Of a stretch of DNA of 64,000 nt, positions 24,688-36,082 are shown piece by piece. The position numbers and the translations under genes are program-made. How positions within the stretch are numbered: the stretch's first letter is position 1; each line of letters opens with the position of its first letter. This DNA comes from Eustoma russellianum (Eukaryota; Streptophyta; Magnoliopsida; Gentianales; Gentianaceae), in assembly GCA_036186865.1 (NCBI GenBank), contig AP025043.1, positions 32,906,690 through 32,970,689 of the forward strand, in the 5' to 3' direction. The notes under the pieces are model-generated. The model searched no databases and had not been told where the DNA came from. It worked only from the letters and a program-made list of their open reading frames with translations.

Positions 24688-26115
24688 TTATACATCTATA
24701 CATACTTATATGTAGATCTATACACTTATACATATATATATATCAACATACATACTTATAATATGTATATATGTATGCGTGCTTATATATAGTGTATATA
24801 TATGTATTTAGTGTGCGTGTATATATAGTGTATATATGTATATACTTAACACTCAAACATAGATCTATACTTTCTTGCAAAGGGAGTCTTGAACATACTA
24901 CATGATGATCCAATTTTTATATAAACATAAATACTTAATATTTGTAAACCATGTAGGATCTAGGAAGAATACTTGCCTTGATTTACTTTCTTACTCTTAG
25001 ATGGTGATTCCTTCACTTGGATTTGAAGAACACATTTCTCCTCCTTCTCCTTGGGTATACGGTTATGATGCCCAAAAGGAGAGTTAGTGTACAACTTATG
25101 AAGCTAATTATATGGAAGAATCAAACTTAAACTTCATAAAATTCTTACCTTACTTGCTTTTGATTCTACATGCTACAACCTTCTTGAATCTTTCTTAGTT
25201 GATGGAGTGTTGTTTAAACTTGGTGTAGGAGTTGTTATGTGGTTTGAGATGAAGAAGAAATCATCTTCTTGCTTCTTGTAAGTATGGCCGAAAATGGAGA
25301 GTAAGGAAGTTGGGGGTTTGAGCTTTCTTGGAGGAAAGAGATGGAAGATGTCTTGTGAAATAAAAATTGAGTGTGTAGTGTGTAGAGAATAAAATGGCTT
25401 GTCCTCCTTGGTTGCAGCCGAAAGTTGAAGAGGAAAGGGAAAAGAAAATGTTATTTATTTTGTGTAAAAGTGGAGGGATAATGGTGGTTTATAATTGTAT
25501 AAGGAAAAGAATGTAGAAAATAGTTAAAATAAGAAAGGTTGTCTTCTCTTTTTGTTGTGTGGTTGTCGTACATGATGGAGAAGGGAATAATTTTTTTATT
25601 ATTTTGTGGCATGTGAAATAAGATAGAAGAAAGTGAGTAGTGGGTGTGAAAGTGTGTAAGATAGGTGATGGTTGTTTGCCATGTGAGGAAAGTGGAAGAT
25701 TCTTCCCACTTGTATAGGGGGGTGAGGCGGCCATGGGGGAAGGATGGGGAAGGATTTGTCTTTTGTTGCCATGTAGGATAAAGTGAAAGAAAATATGATA
25801 CTAGTGTGTATTGTAGTTATCGTATCGGGTATTTTTATTCGTTTTGATTTATCTCTATCGACTTATGTTGCTACCGACTAATTTATTTAAATACCTTGTA
25901 TGTCCTATACGGTCATTGTCTAGTCCCAACCAGTCTCGTTATATCCGTTAACTTACCTTAAGGTTATTTTTATGTGTGTTTCTAATCCCAATATTTAATG
26001 TCGATGTCTTTATTAATTCTAAATAAAAATTTAAAATTCCACTGCAATTTCATCAACATCGCATTTGCGTTCTATTTTCATCATTTCCACTAGCCCGGAA
26101 TCTCGGGTCGTAACA
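24688..26115 (-). repeat. C 3' LTR, left-truncated
   Basis: Matches 29224-30652 nearly base for base and ends ...CTCGGGTCGTAACA. The left 2.4 kb of the LTR is missing. The join to A gag lies in a short ACATTTA overlap near 24684-24690. Confidence 0.88.
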
Positions 26116-26790
26116 TTCTTCCCCCCTTATAAAAAGTTTCGTCCTCGAAACTTAGGGTTGTATAAATTTTACACATAAGTTCTAGCATTATTTCTTAATC
26201 ATCTATGCTTCAACTTAGTATTTTCTGACTTATGAAATTTTCTTAATTGACTGTTTCCGTATATCTCTTATTAATTCACTTAGTCATTCTAAAACCTCAT
26301 ATTCCTAAGCATTACAATAACCTTTATACTTACCAGCTTCGGTCTCTAATTCTTATCCGATTAAATCTTATATCATATCACTTCTTACTTATTCATGCCT
26401 ACGGTATTGAACTTACTCCATCATTGTCTAAGATTGTTTCCTTGCATCTATGATCATCTCTTAAACTCTAAAATCACTTCTTAAGTTCATGACGTTGTTT
26501 ACTTATGTGCTCGTGGTAGATTTTTTAATTTTTTTTCTTTGAAGCATATCCTAAGGAAAATAGTCTAATTATTACGACTCTAGATTAACTTAATTTTAAA
26601 GACACAGGATCATTCCGAACATTTTCGCTCAACCATTCTAAGGGAACTATTCTAAGGTTATTGCTCTCATTCTAAAATCTTCTTCTTAAACTATAAAATT
26701 TTAACTTAGGTTCTACTATCATAACCTAATACATGTCGTTGTTTATCTTATGTGTCCGCAGTGGATCTAGAGCCTTGCTCTGATACCAAC
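26116..26790 (-). other. C internal region: polypurine tract and primer site, no genes
   Basis: TTCTTCCCCCCTT at 26116-26128 is the polypurine tract on the element strand. GTTTCGTCCTCGAAACTT beside it resembles the block before D's tract (about 43564-43580). The complement of 26772-26788 begins TGGTATCAGAGC, a tRNA-Met primer site, with two bases before the 5' LTR. Between them lies AT-rich sequence without a credible ORF. Confidence 0.85.
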
Positions 26791-29700
26791 TGTAGCGCCC
26801 GCCCGAAACCAGGGTTCCGGCTCAGTGCACCCGCCGTACTCTACTCCATAGAGTACAAAGCATCGATACTATACATGTACATATCGACATGAATAATGAA
26901 TCGATAAGCGGAAGCAACATAACATAAACAAATCTCCATCGACATGTACTGTACTACATCATAAACTGTACAATCATCATATACAGAATACTGAAATCAT
27001 ATATCATACATCATAATCCGAAACTTAATGTCTTCGAAATAATCTCTCAGTATGCTCTTCGTTATCAATGGTCTATCTAGCATGTCTTCAACGAGCTTGT
27101 ATATTGATACCTGTTATCTGAAAAATTATAAATGAGGCAAGTATGAGCGATAGCCACCGACTTTTAATCGCTCAGCAAGTAGTCTTACCAGATACGACAT
27201 GTGGATCATACATGGGGAGACGGGGTAACAAATCATAATACCATACATTTTGAGTATAATAAGCACGTCTCCTTTTTAACAAGTACAGTATCATATCATA
27301 TCAATAAACTGCTGTAAACTGGAAGCAGGTAAATAAAGAAGATTTCAAAGCATACATAGCATAACAACATCTCATTCTGCTTAATCTGTAACATCATACT
27401 ACATCCATACTTAACTTCTAATCCATAACTTATACCATCTTTGCATATCTTACTGTACTACATTCTCATGCTTAACACTACATTGTCCACTGTAGTGCTA
27501 TCATACACTTAAAGAATTCTTAATCATAATCCTAAGGTGACATGGTCATGATGTGATGCATAAAACATGACTTTTCATAAAATGACTTTTCGTAAACATG
27601 ACGTTTCATAATCATGACATGATTTTCATAACTTGCATAACATGACATATTGGTAACTTGCATAACATGACTTTTTCATAACATAAAGACATAACATTCA
27701 CATCATTAGCTATAGCACTTTTCATAAGAATAATAACGCACGACATACCAAATGATTCCCCATATAGTACATGTGGGACATAACATCATGAATCATATGC
27801 ACATGTGCTAACGGTGACGCATTACGACTGAGATCCCGTGTCCCAGACCCAGTGTACACTCAGCCATAACGTAAACATGGGCCCCTGACACCTACCACTC
27901 CGGTCCCGATGTCAGGACAGCGCTTCAACATAACATAACATAATCATGATCATGAACATAACATAACATATCGTGTCTCATCGGAATCATTCGTCTCGTG
28001 TATATTATTCCTATGCATATGAATTTTCAAAACATGATATGTGACAACATAACTTTGCAAATCTTGTTTTCATGCAACATGAGACAAACATATGAGGATT
28101 ACTTTTGGTTCTTCTACATTTTGTAGCCTCATCAAATACTTATTTTCCTTCTACACATCACAACTTAAGCAATTACTATTTTCATCACCCAATATTGGCC
28201 ATTCGTCCATAACACCAAAACAGCCCATTTTTCTTAATTATCATCCCACAATAATTTGATACATCTATTCCATACATGCATATCATAATTCATAACTTAA
28301 TTTCTTACAAGATGAATTTTCTAATTATCTTAACATTTCATATTAAGATTTCATAACTTACATCTTATCATATCCTATTATGTTAGTATACATAACATGT
28401 AACATATCATATACAAACACTATAGAAGTTAGTAATCTTATACTTATGCACACATAAATATGAACTATTTATGTTTCCTACTTTTCATAACATAATACAT
28501 AAATTACATACTTAGCCTACTTTCATAACTTAACATATTCATTACATATACATATATACTTATAAAAATATGATGAAATCATCTTTGTTAATAAGGCCTA
28601 AGGGCCGAACATATATATACATAATATATACATATATAAGTCATTTTGTGATATATTATGTAATATCCAAAACTTATTTATTTTCATATCTTAACATATT
28701 CATCATATATATACATATATATATTTGTATGAAATATATTGAAATCACTTGTTGTCAATTAAGGCCTAGTGGCCGAATGTGAATATATGTAGTATATATT
28801 TATATATAAACCATTCTATGACATATTGTATAACATCCAAAACTTATTCATTTTCATAGCTTAACATATTCATCATATATACATATATATACTTGTACAA
28901 AATATTATGAAATCATTTTGGTCATCAAGGCCCTAAGGCCGAATATGTATATATACTATATATACACTTATAAAATCTTTTTACTATATAGTATGTAGTA
29001 CACCAATACTTATTCATTTCCTCTCTTTAAATATATATTCCACATATGCATATATACACATAGATCCGTATATGTACATACATAGATCTATACACCTATG
29101 CGTGTATATATATATATAAACCGTATGTGTATATATATTATACATCAAAAAGACCGAATGTGTATATATATATATATATATATACATTGATACTCAAAAC
29201 CAAATGTGCATATAAATATACATTTATACATCTATACATACTTATATGTAGATCTATACACTTATACATATATATATATATATATATATCAACATACATA
29301 CTTATAATATGTATATATGTATGCGTGCTTATATATAGTGTATATATATGTATTTAGTGTGCGTGTATATATAGTGTATATATGCATATACTTAACACTC
29401 AAATATAGATCTATACTTTCTTGCAAAAGGGAGTCTTGAACATACTACATGATGATCCAATTTTTATATAAACATAAATACTTAATATTTGTAAAACCAT
29501 GTAGGATCTAGGAAGAATACTTGCCTTGATTTACTTTCTTACTCTTAGATGGTGATTCCTTCACTTGGATTTGAAGAACACATTTCTCCTCCTTCTCCTT
29601 GGGGTATACGGTTATGATGCCCAAAAGGAGAGTTAGTGTACAACTTGTGAAGCTAATTATATGGAAGAATCAAACTTAAACTTCATAAAATTCTTACCTT

Positions 29701-30652
29701 ACTTGCTTTGATTCTACATGCTACAACCTTCTTGAATCTTTCTTAGTTGATGGAGTGTTGTTTAAAACTTGGTGTAGGAGTTGTTATGTGGTTTGAGATG
29801 AAGAAGAAATCATCTTCTTGCTTCTTGTAAGTATGGCCGAAAATGGAGAGTAAGGAAGTTGGGGGTTTGAGATTTCTTGGAGGAAAGAGATGGAAGATGT
29901 CTTGTGAAATAAAATTGAGTGTGTAGTGTGTAGAGAATAAAATGGCTTGTCCTCCTTGGTTGTAGCCGAAAGTTGAAGAGGAAAGGGAGAAAGAAAATGT
30001 TATTTATTTTGTGTAAAAGTGGAGGGATAATAGTGGTTTATAATTGTATAAGGAAAAGAATGTAAAATAAGAAAGGTTGTCTTCTCTTTTTTGTTGTGTG
30101 GTTGTCATACATGATGGAGAAGGGAATAATTTATTATTATTTTGTGGCATGTGAAATAAGATAGAAGAAAGTGAGTAGTGGGTGTGAAAGTGTGTAAGAT
30201 AGGTGATGGTTGTTTTCCATGTGAGGAAAGTGGAAGATTCTTCCAACTTGTATAGGGGGTGGGGCGGCCATGGGGGAAGGATGGGGAAGGATTTGTCTTT
30301 TGTTGCCATGTAGGATAAAGTGAAAGAAAATATGATACTAGTGTGTATTGTAGTTATTGTATCGGGTATTTTTATTCGTTTTGATTTATCTCTATCGACT
30401 TATGTTGCTACCGACTAATTTATTTAAATACCTTGTATGTCCTATACGGTCATTGTCTAGTCCCAACCAGTCTCGTTATATCCGTTAACTTACCTTAAGG
30501 TTATTTTTATGTGTGTTTCTAATCCCGATATTTAATGTCAATGTCTTTATTAATTCTAAATAAAAATTTAAAATTCCACTGCAATTTCATCAACATCGCA
30601 TTTGCGTTCTATTTTCATCATTTCCACTAGCCCGGAATCTCGGGTCATAACA
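26791..30652 (-). repeat. C 5' LTR
   Basis: Starts TGTAGCGCCCGCCCGAAACC and ends ...CGGGTCATAACA. It is the reverse complement of the family seen at 1-2995. It includes a block of short CATGAC/TTTTCAT repeats (about 27560-27700), three tandem units of about 167 bp starting near 28575, 28741 and 28909, each with a GGCCTA..GGCCGA motif, and long (AT)n tracts (about 29100-29290). The ORFs inside follow the repeats. Confidence 0.88.
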
Positions 30653-31341
30653 AAAAGTGTGTTCTTTAGGGTTATTTATTCAACCCTTTGAGAATGTCCC
30701 TTTTGGTGCCCAAATTGGGTGACCTTTCTAGGTCTTCCAAAAGGTGATGAAAGTGAGACATAATATACGTTAGGGGCAAATGCGTTTGGCCTTTGGCCAC
30801 GAATCCCATCATGCATATAGTATGATTTTCGTTTTTGATACGCATTTCGGTTTGCATGCACAGGGCGTGAGCTATATGAGTGTCGCATATGCATTAATGG
30901 TCTCTTTTCATATTTGTACGACACAAAGTTATATCTCGTATGATATAAAGATGAAGCACGATGAGATGTCATAGGGGAAGGTCTAGGCGTCTTCTTAGAT
31001 GCCATATATGTCTTAGATGCATCCATTTTCTTTGATGGAATGAATTTTGTTTGTTTATTTAGTGACTCACTTTTCTCAACGTATCCTAGTCCGGTTTTGT
31101 CACTATCATGCTTTTGTGAAGAAATGATACAATCTAGCATGTTTGTTCCCGTGTCAAATTGTTTCACCATTTTCTCTACATCTGCATTCCTTGATTTCAA
31201 GTTTGAAATCTCGGATTTCAGTTCAGTGTTCTCGGATGTCAATGATGAAATTTCAGACTTTAATGAATTTATAATGCAGTACGACTCTTCTTTTGAATCG
31301 TTTAATTGAGACACAAGATTTTTGTTAGAAGATTCTAACAA
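30653..31341 (-). pseudogene. B gag C-terminal coiled coil and tail
   Basis: Open for 221 codons (30676-31341). The first third is a coiled coil (LNDSKEESYCIINSLKSEIS, then repeats of SLTSENTELKSEISNLKS). The GLGY motif and a basic Arg/Tyr/His-rich tail (YEKRPLMHMRHSYSSRP) follow. The translation ends at 30676, and C lies immediately beyond 30652, so the protease and everything after it are missing. Confidence 0.82.
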
Positions 31342-31856
31342 TTTCTTGTCTTCAATTAATCGCTTCTTTTCTTTGCAAGAGTATTTGAGAATTTATGCAA
31401 CTCTAAATATTGACTAAATAAATCATCAAATGAACATTTAGAATCGGAATCAGAGTCGGAAGATACCTCATTTGATGCCTTAGATGTAAAGCATACTTGT
31501 GCCTTTTGTTCTTCCGTATCATCAGTCTCGGAGTCGGATGTGTCACTCCAAGTGAAGGCTTTGAAGGCTCTTCTCCTTTGTTTAGGTTCTGTGACGAGTC
31601 TAGTTTTTGTCCGATCCTTGTCAAGGTATTTATTTGTTTGTTTGTCCTTGTTTGGACAATCATATGACAAGTGTCCAGGTTGTCCACATTCATAACACTT
31701 TATTTATTTATTTTTATTTTATGATCCTTAGATGAGGTAGACTTATGTTTAATCGATTTTCTCAAGATTTTTCTTAATCTTTAGCCATCGTGATCAAATC
31801 CTCATCATCGGAATCTATGTCACTGACATCTATGACGTATTCATTTGATTTAAATT
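31342..31856 (-). pseudogene. B gag central part with zinc knuckle
   Basis: The minus strand of 31646-31696 reads CYECGQPGHLSYDCPN, an intact CCHC knuckle for RNA packaging. An acidic Ser/Asp stretch (SDTSDSETDDTEEQKAQVCF) follows. Frames shift on both sides (31356-31670, 31403-31693, and the gap to 31857). The region matches A gag in design, but not in detail. Confidence 0.85.
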
Positions 31857-32600
31857 CTATAGCCTTATCATTTTGGAAATAGACTCAGAATGTCTTAAAG
31901 TAAGTTTGTTTTCATATACCTTTAGTGATCCAATTAGTTCTTCCATCTTAATTGATTTAGTTTCTTTGCTTTCTTCTATGGCCGTTACTTTAAAGTCCCA
32001 CTCGGATGGAATGCTTCGCAAGACCTTTTGTACCTTTTCCTGCATAGAGAAGGCTTTGCCAAGAGACTCAAGAGAATTGTAAATGTTAGTCAAGCGAAGA
32101 TCCATATCAACGATAGATTCATTTGGAAATAATTTAAATGACTTGAGTGTGGACATAAGCATGTTGATTTTGGGCTCTTTTACTTGACTAGTGCCTTCAT
32201 ATTTCATTTCAAGAATTTTCCACATCTCTTGAGCACTCGAACAATTAGATACATAACTAGAATCACTTTTACTTAGACCATTTAAGAGTAGTTGCATGGC
32301 TTTAGCATTCATACTCAACTTCTTTTTGTCATCACTAGTGTATTCTTGTTTCGTTTTTATAATTTCTAGTGTGACACCATCAACAATCGACAACTTAGAA
32401 GGAACAAATGGACCGTCTTCTACGATGGACCATAAATCAATATCAATAGTCATAAGAAAAAGTTTCATTCTTAATTTCCATTGAATAAAGGACTCACCAT
32501 CGAAAAGAGGAGGCCTTATGGTTGACATTCCTTCTTGCACGGTGTTATAGCTAGTGGATGCCGTCTCACTTAGATCGTTGGATCCTTTTGTTGTGAGTGT
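31857..32600 (-). pseudogene. B gag N-terminal domain
   Basis: The UBN2-type copia gag reads PLFDGESFIQWKLRMKLFL, DLWSIVEDGPFVP, and QEMWKILEMKYEG. The frame is open upstream through the primer site, so the start is ambiguous; ATG at 32526-32528 (MSTIRPPLF) is the likely one. This domain builds the capsid. It is long and unbroken, but the rest of pol is gone. Confidence 0.88.
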
Positions 32601-32601
32601 T

Positions 32602-32618
32602 CCTGCGCTCTGATACCA
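32602..32618 (-). promoter_or_regulatory. B primer-binding site
   Basis: Complement reads TGGTATCAGAGCGCAGG, matching the 3' end of initiator tRNA-Met, two bases from the 5' LTR. Confidence 0.9.
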
Positions 32619-32620
32619 CT

Positions 32621-35412
32621 TGTAGGATCTGCAAGGCACCACTAGAAGGGGGGTTGAATAGTTGGCGCGGAAAATGTGGTTTTTAAAATAGTTTTAAACC
32701 AAAAACTCAACTTCTGAAAACAGTTTCTGTTTTCGGGACCAGTTTTAAAATGTTTTGAAAACTAGGTTGCAGGTCTTCCAAAATTCTGAAATTTTGAGAG
32801 AACTTAGCCTCAGATGTACTAAGTATCTCCTAAAAATTTCAGATTAAAATTCAACCTCTAACCCCTTGAAAAATCGTTGGTGGTCATATTGCGCAAATCT
32901 GCCAGAACTGGTATTCTGTTTTGAAAAATTAATTTCGATTTGTCCTTAACTCCAAATGCTCTGAAAATTTAAAGACTAACCCCTTATTAGCTGTATTTAA
33001 ATGGGTTGAAACAGTTTTGAAAAATTCTTTTGGGAAGTTAGTCAAATACGATCAAAGTCTCAACCTTTGCAAGCCTGAAAATCAGACTGCACTAGTCTCA
33101 GAACTTTGGACGTTTGAATGACTTATACTTGTCCAAAAGGGTTGAAACTTGCACCAAAGGGACCTTGAGACGTATGGCTATGATTCTGGAAAGTTTCATA
33201 ATTTTTGAAATTCGTTTACTATTTTTACGAACGTGATTAAAAACGATAAACAGTGCTAAAACTGAAAGTAAGTGCTGAAAGTAAATGACACCAGGAATTT
33301 TATACTGGTTCGGTTATAACCAACCTACTACAGTCTTCGAGGACACCTTCCTCGGTTAGCACTAAACACACAATACAAAGAACACCTTACCACAGGGTTG
33401 ATGGAGTTGCACACCAACTCCAACCCTTTACAAACCTAGTATGTGAATACAATGATCACGAACACCACCACCTTGCAAGAGCAAGATTGATCACACCTTG
33501 ATCAATCTTTTACAACAATGAAAAGAATATGTGGTGGTCTATATGAAGCCTATTCAAGTATATGAATATAAGTACAGTAGGCGTTTAGAGAGAAGAAAGA
33601 AAGAAAGTGTAGAAGAAGAGATAGAAGACTCCTTTTGCACTTTTGAATTTGTGAGGCTTGTCTTACTTTTGTTTTGTTCTCTTCTCCTCTTTTTATTAAC
33701 AGTGTGCCACCCCTATAGCCTTGATCTTCCTCTTGAAAATTATCTTCTAAGTCCTTGGAAGAGTGTATGCATCATTGTGACATGTCTTTGCTTACTTGGC
33801 ATCTCCTCATTGGATGATCATTAAGCTCTTGCTTACTTGGCACTCATTGATTGGTTGAAGGTTGTCATCATTTGATGACTGTATAAACCTGAGAATAACA
33901 CTTAAAACATGTGCCAAAAAAATCATAAAAACATTGCCAATTTTCTCACAATCAATCCCACATAATTTGAAGAACAAATTGTCACATTAACCATCATAAA
34001 AATCGGCCATGTGTTTATTCCACATGCTGAAATTTTCAGCATATGTGATATTCACACAATATTAAAAACATTGCCATGTATGTATAAATTAATTCCTTGA
34101 AGATTGAAGAATCAAATATGTTGAATTTACAGCATAAAATCGGCCATTGAGACTCTTCACATGCTGATATTTTAGCATGTGTAACATTCACCTTTTATTC
34201 AAAATATTGCCAATTTTACTTTGATTTAATCCTTGAAATTAAACAAGAAATCAATCACCATTTAGTACAAGACATTCTTATCATTTATGAAATAAAAATT
34301 AGACACCAATGAGGCCTAGAAATCGGCCAACATACATCCACACATGCTGAAATTTTCAGCATGTGTGATATTTGAAAATATCACCTTATTTGTTTCCATA
34401 GAATATTCAAAACATTTCCATATGATCTTCCAATCAATCCACATTATTCAAGACAAAAACATATGGCTCATATAGGATAAAAATCGGCCAGCCATATGCA
34501 CATGCTGAAATTTTCAGCATGTGCTACAAATGTGACATAAGTTTGAAATGTTACCTTGTGTAGCTTCTTCCTTTATGTCATCAACATTGTATGCTTCATT
34601 CTTGACCAATCAATATGCCCAACAAGGCTCCACATATGCTCCAATACAGCTGGTATAGGTGTGTGATGAAGGTTGTTCATGTGCTTAATTTTATTTTTGT
34701 AAACTTTGTAAAATAGTACACATTTAATTATACACACATGGTATATTTCAATCAACCCTTAATTGAATTTTCTAGAACACTTTGAGAAGTATGAAATATG
34801 TAAAAAGTGTCTAGATACATGTTATATGCCATGCCAAAAATGTTCCATGTGTTGTGTACGCAGAAAACCGAATTTTCGACGTTTATCGATTACCCCGATT
34901 TTTCTCTAATTAAATTCCAACTTTTTACACATGTTATATATATATTATGTTACACATAATATACATAAATTGAACTTTAATATTCAGCACTTAGGCTGAT
35001 CTTAAAGTGGCGCCTAAACCATGTGACAAATTGAAATTGGAATCTCCACAATTTGGCCTTAATGTGGGTGATTTGTGTGTGCCAACATGAAATGATTTTA
35101 TGGCTGTACATATCATGTAAGACACGAAATTTTTGTTTTTTTTAAGTGTAGGGGCTTGCCATCTATTTATGGTAAGCACGTGACGTGTTGGCGAAGTTTC
35201 TATATTCTCCGGATACAATTTTCGGTTTAGAACCTTTTAACGTGTCGTATTAAATTTGTCATCACCATGACTTATATCATATGGTATAAGACCTGAATAT
35301 ACTCATAAGTATGAGTTAAATATAGTGGTATGACGTTAACGTACGTACGTAAAATATATAATGTGTCGGTAGTACATTGGAATATATGTGTATGTACCTT
35401 TTTCAAAAAATC

Positions 35413-35455
<43 letters not shown>

Positions 35456-35818
35456 AACGTGTGTATGTGTGGAGAGGGAGTGGAGAAGTTTTCTTTCTAC
35501 AACTTGTTGCCTTTGTGCCTTTTCCAAATATAGCTTCCTTTAATGAACTACTTGGTTTAATTAACTAAATACTTCACTTAATGAACTAGTTTAGTTCATT
35601 AATGGTGGCACCTGAAAATAGTTCAAACACAACAAATGCTTGCCATTTGATGTAAGCTTTAAAGCTTCATGGCACGTTAGTACGACAACATTATATATGA
35701 ACTATATAAGGCAAGTTTTATGCAAGTGCGTGTCATGTCATAAAATATGTCATGCATTTCTTTGTAACACATTTAAATCATGTATTTTGAAATTACTCAA
35801 ACCTCCTTTTTCTCTACA
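32621..35818 (-). repeat. B 5' LTR
   Basis: 3198 bp, TGTAGGATCTG...TTCTCTACA. It is uninterrupted, so it shows the empty sites of the MULE (near 33645) and the LINE (near 35408). Four palindromes CACATGCTGAAA/TTTCAGCATGTG-like occur at 34021-34047, 34158-34181, 34341-34365 and 34499-34523. An (AT)n run lies at about 35415-35451. ORFs inside are not conserved between the two LTRs. Confidence 0.93.
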
Positions 35819-36082
35819 TTATTTTCTTCAACTAGTTTCTTCTTTTCTTTAGAGAGCCTCTTACAGTGAGTATGCATTCTTAAGACCTCTTTATACATTT
35901 CATCAAATGTCATGTCACTATCAGAATCACTACTAGAAGAAGAACATACCTCGTTGGATACGAAGCAGACTTGAGCTTCCTCAGTTTCGGATTCCGAGTC
36001 GGATGAGTCGCTCCATGTGCTCACCTTCATTGCTCGTTTCCCTTTCGTTGCCTTAGACTCCTTTGTCTTTGTCGTTTGTGCC
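35819..36082 (-). pseudogene. A gag central fragment
   Basis: Between B and D. The minus strand encodes an acidic Ser/Asp/Glu-rich stretch (WSDSSDSESETEEAQVCF) and a short coiled coil (KRLSKEKKKLVEENN). It continues leftwards at 12434 and rightwards at 46203. Confidence 0.82.

Larger units (their letters stand above)
24688..30652 (-). mobile_element. Non-coding LTR element C (LARD-like)
   Basis: A minus-strand Ty3-type element inside B. Its 3' LTR is truncated on the left (24688-26115), the internal part is only 675 bp (26116-26790), and the 5' LTR is 3862 bp (26791-30652). The polypurine tract follows the 3' LTR and the primer site precedes the 5' LTR, so the ends needed for copying are present. 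No gag or pol is encoded. It must have been copied by enzymes of another element. Confidence 0.88.
12435..35818 (-). mobile_element. Ty1/copia element B, pol deleted
   Basis: Element B lies on the minus strand inside A's gag with TSD TTATT at 12430-12434 and 35819-35823. Its 5' LTR is 32621-35818 (3198 bp). Its 3' LTR spans 12435-23882 because it holds a MULE and a LINE. Subtracting these leaves about 3.2 kb, matching the 5' LTR. Inside, only gag (30653-32600) and about 100 bp next to the 3' LTR survive. The pol region has been replaced by a duplicated junction and element C. Confidence 0.93.

Noticed and set aside
26116..26790. Regulatory or coding region in the interior of C
   Set aside because: Only primer site and polypurine tract are recognisable; the ORF at 26247-26453 is low-complexity and unmatched.
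30676..31341. Envelope-like gene in element B
   Set aside because: The coiled coil and basic tail lie between the gag knuckle and the missing protease, the usual place of the gag C-terminus, and no membrane segment is visible.
32611..32618. tRNA-derived sequences (TGGTATCAGAGC) as tRNA genes
   Set aside because: Each match is 10-17 nt long and sits beside an LTR or in the viral leader, as primer sites do; no cloverleaf is present.
33531..33824. 97-codon ORF in the B 5' LTR
   Set aside because: The matching place in the B 3' LTR is shifted and the MULE sits in it; no domain is seen.
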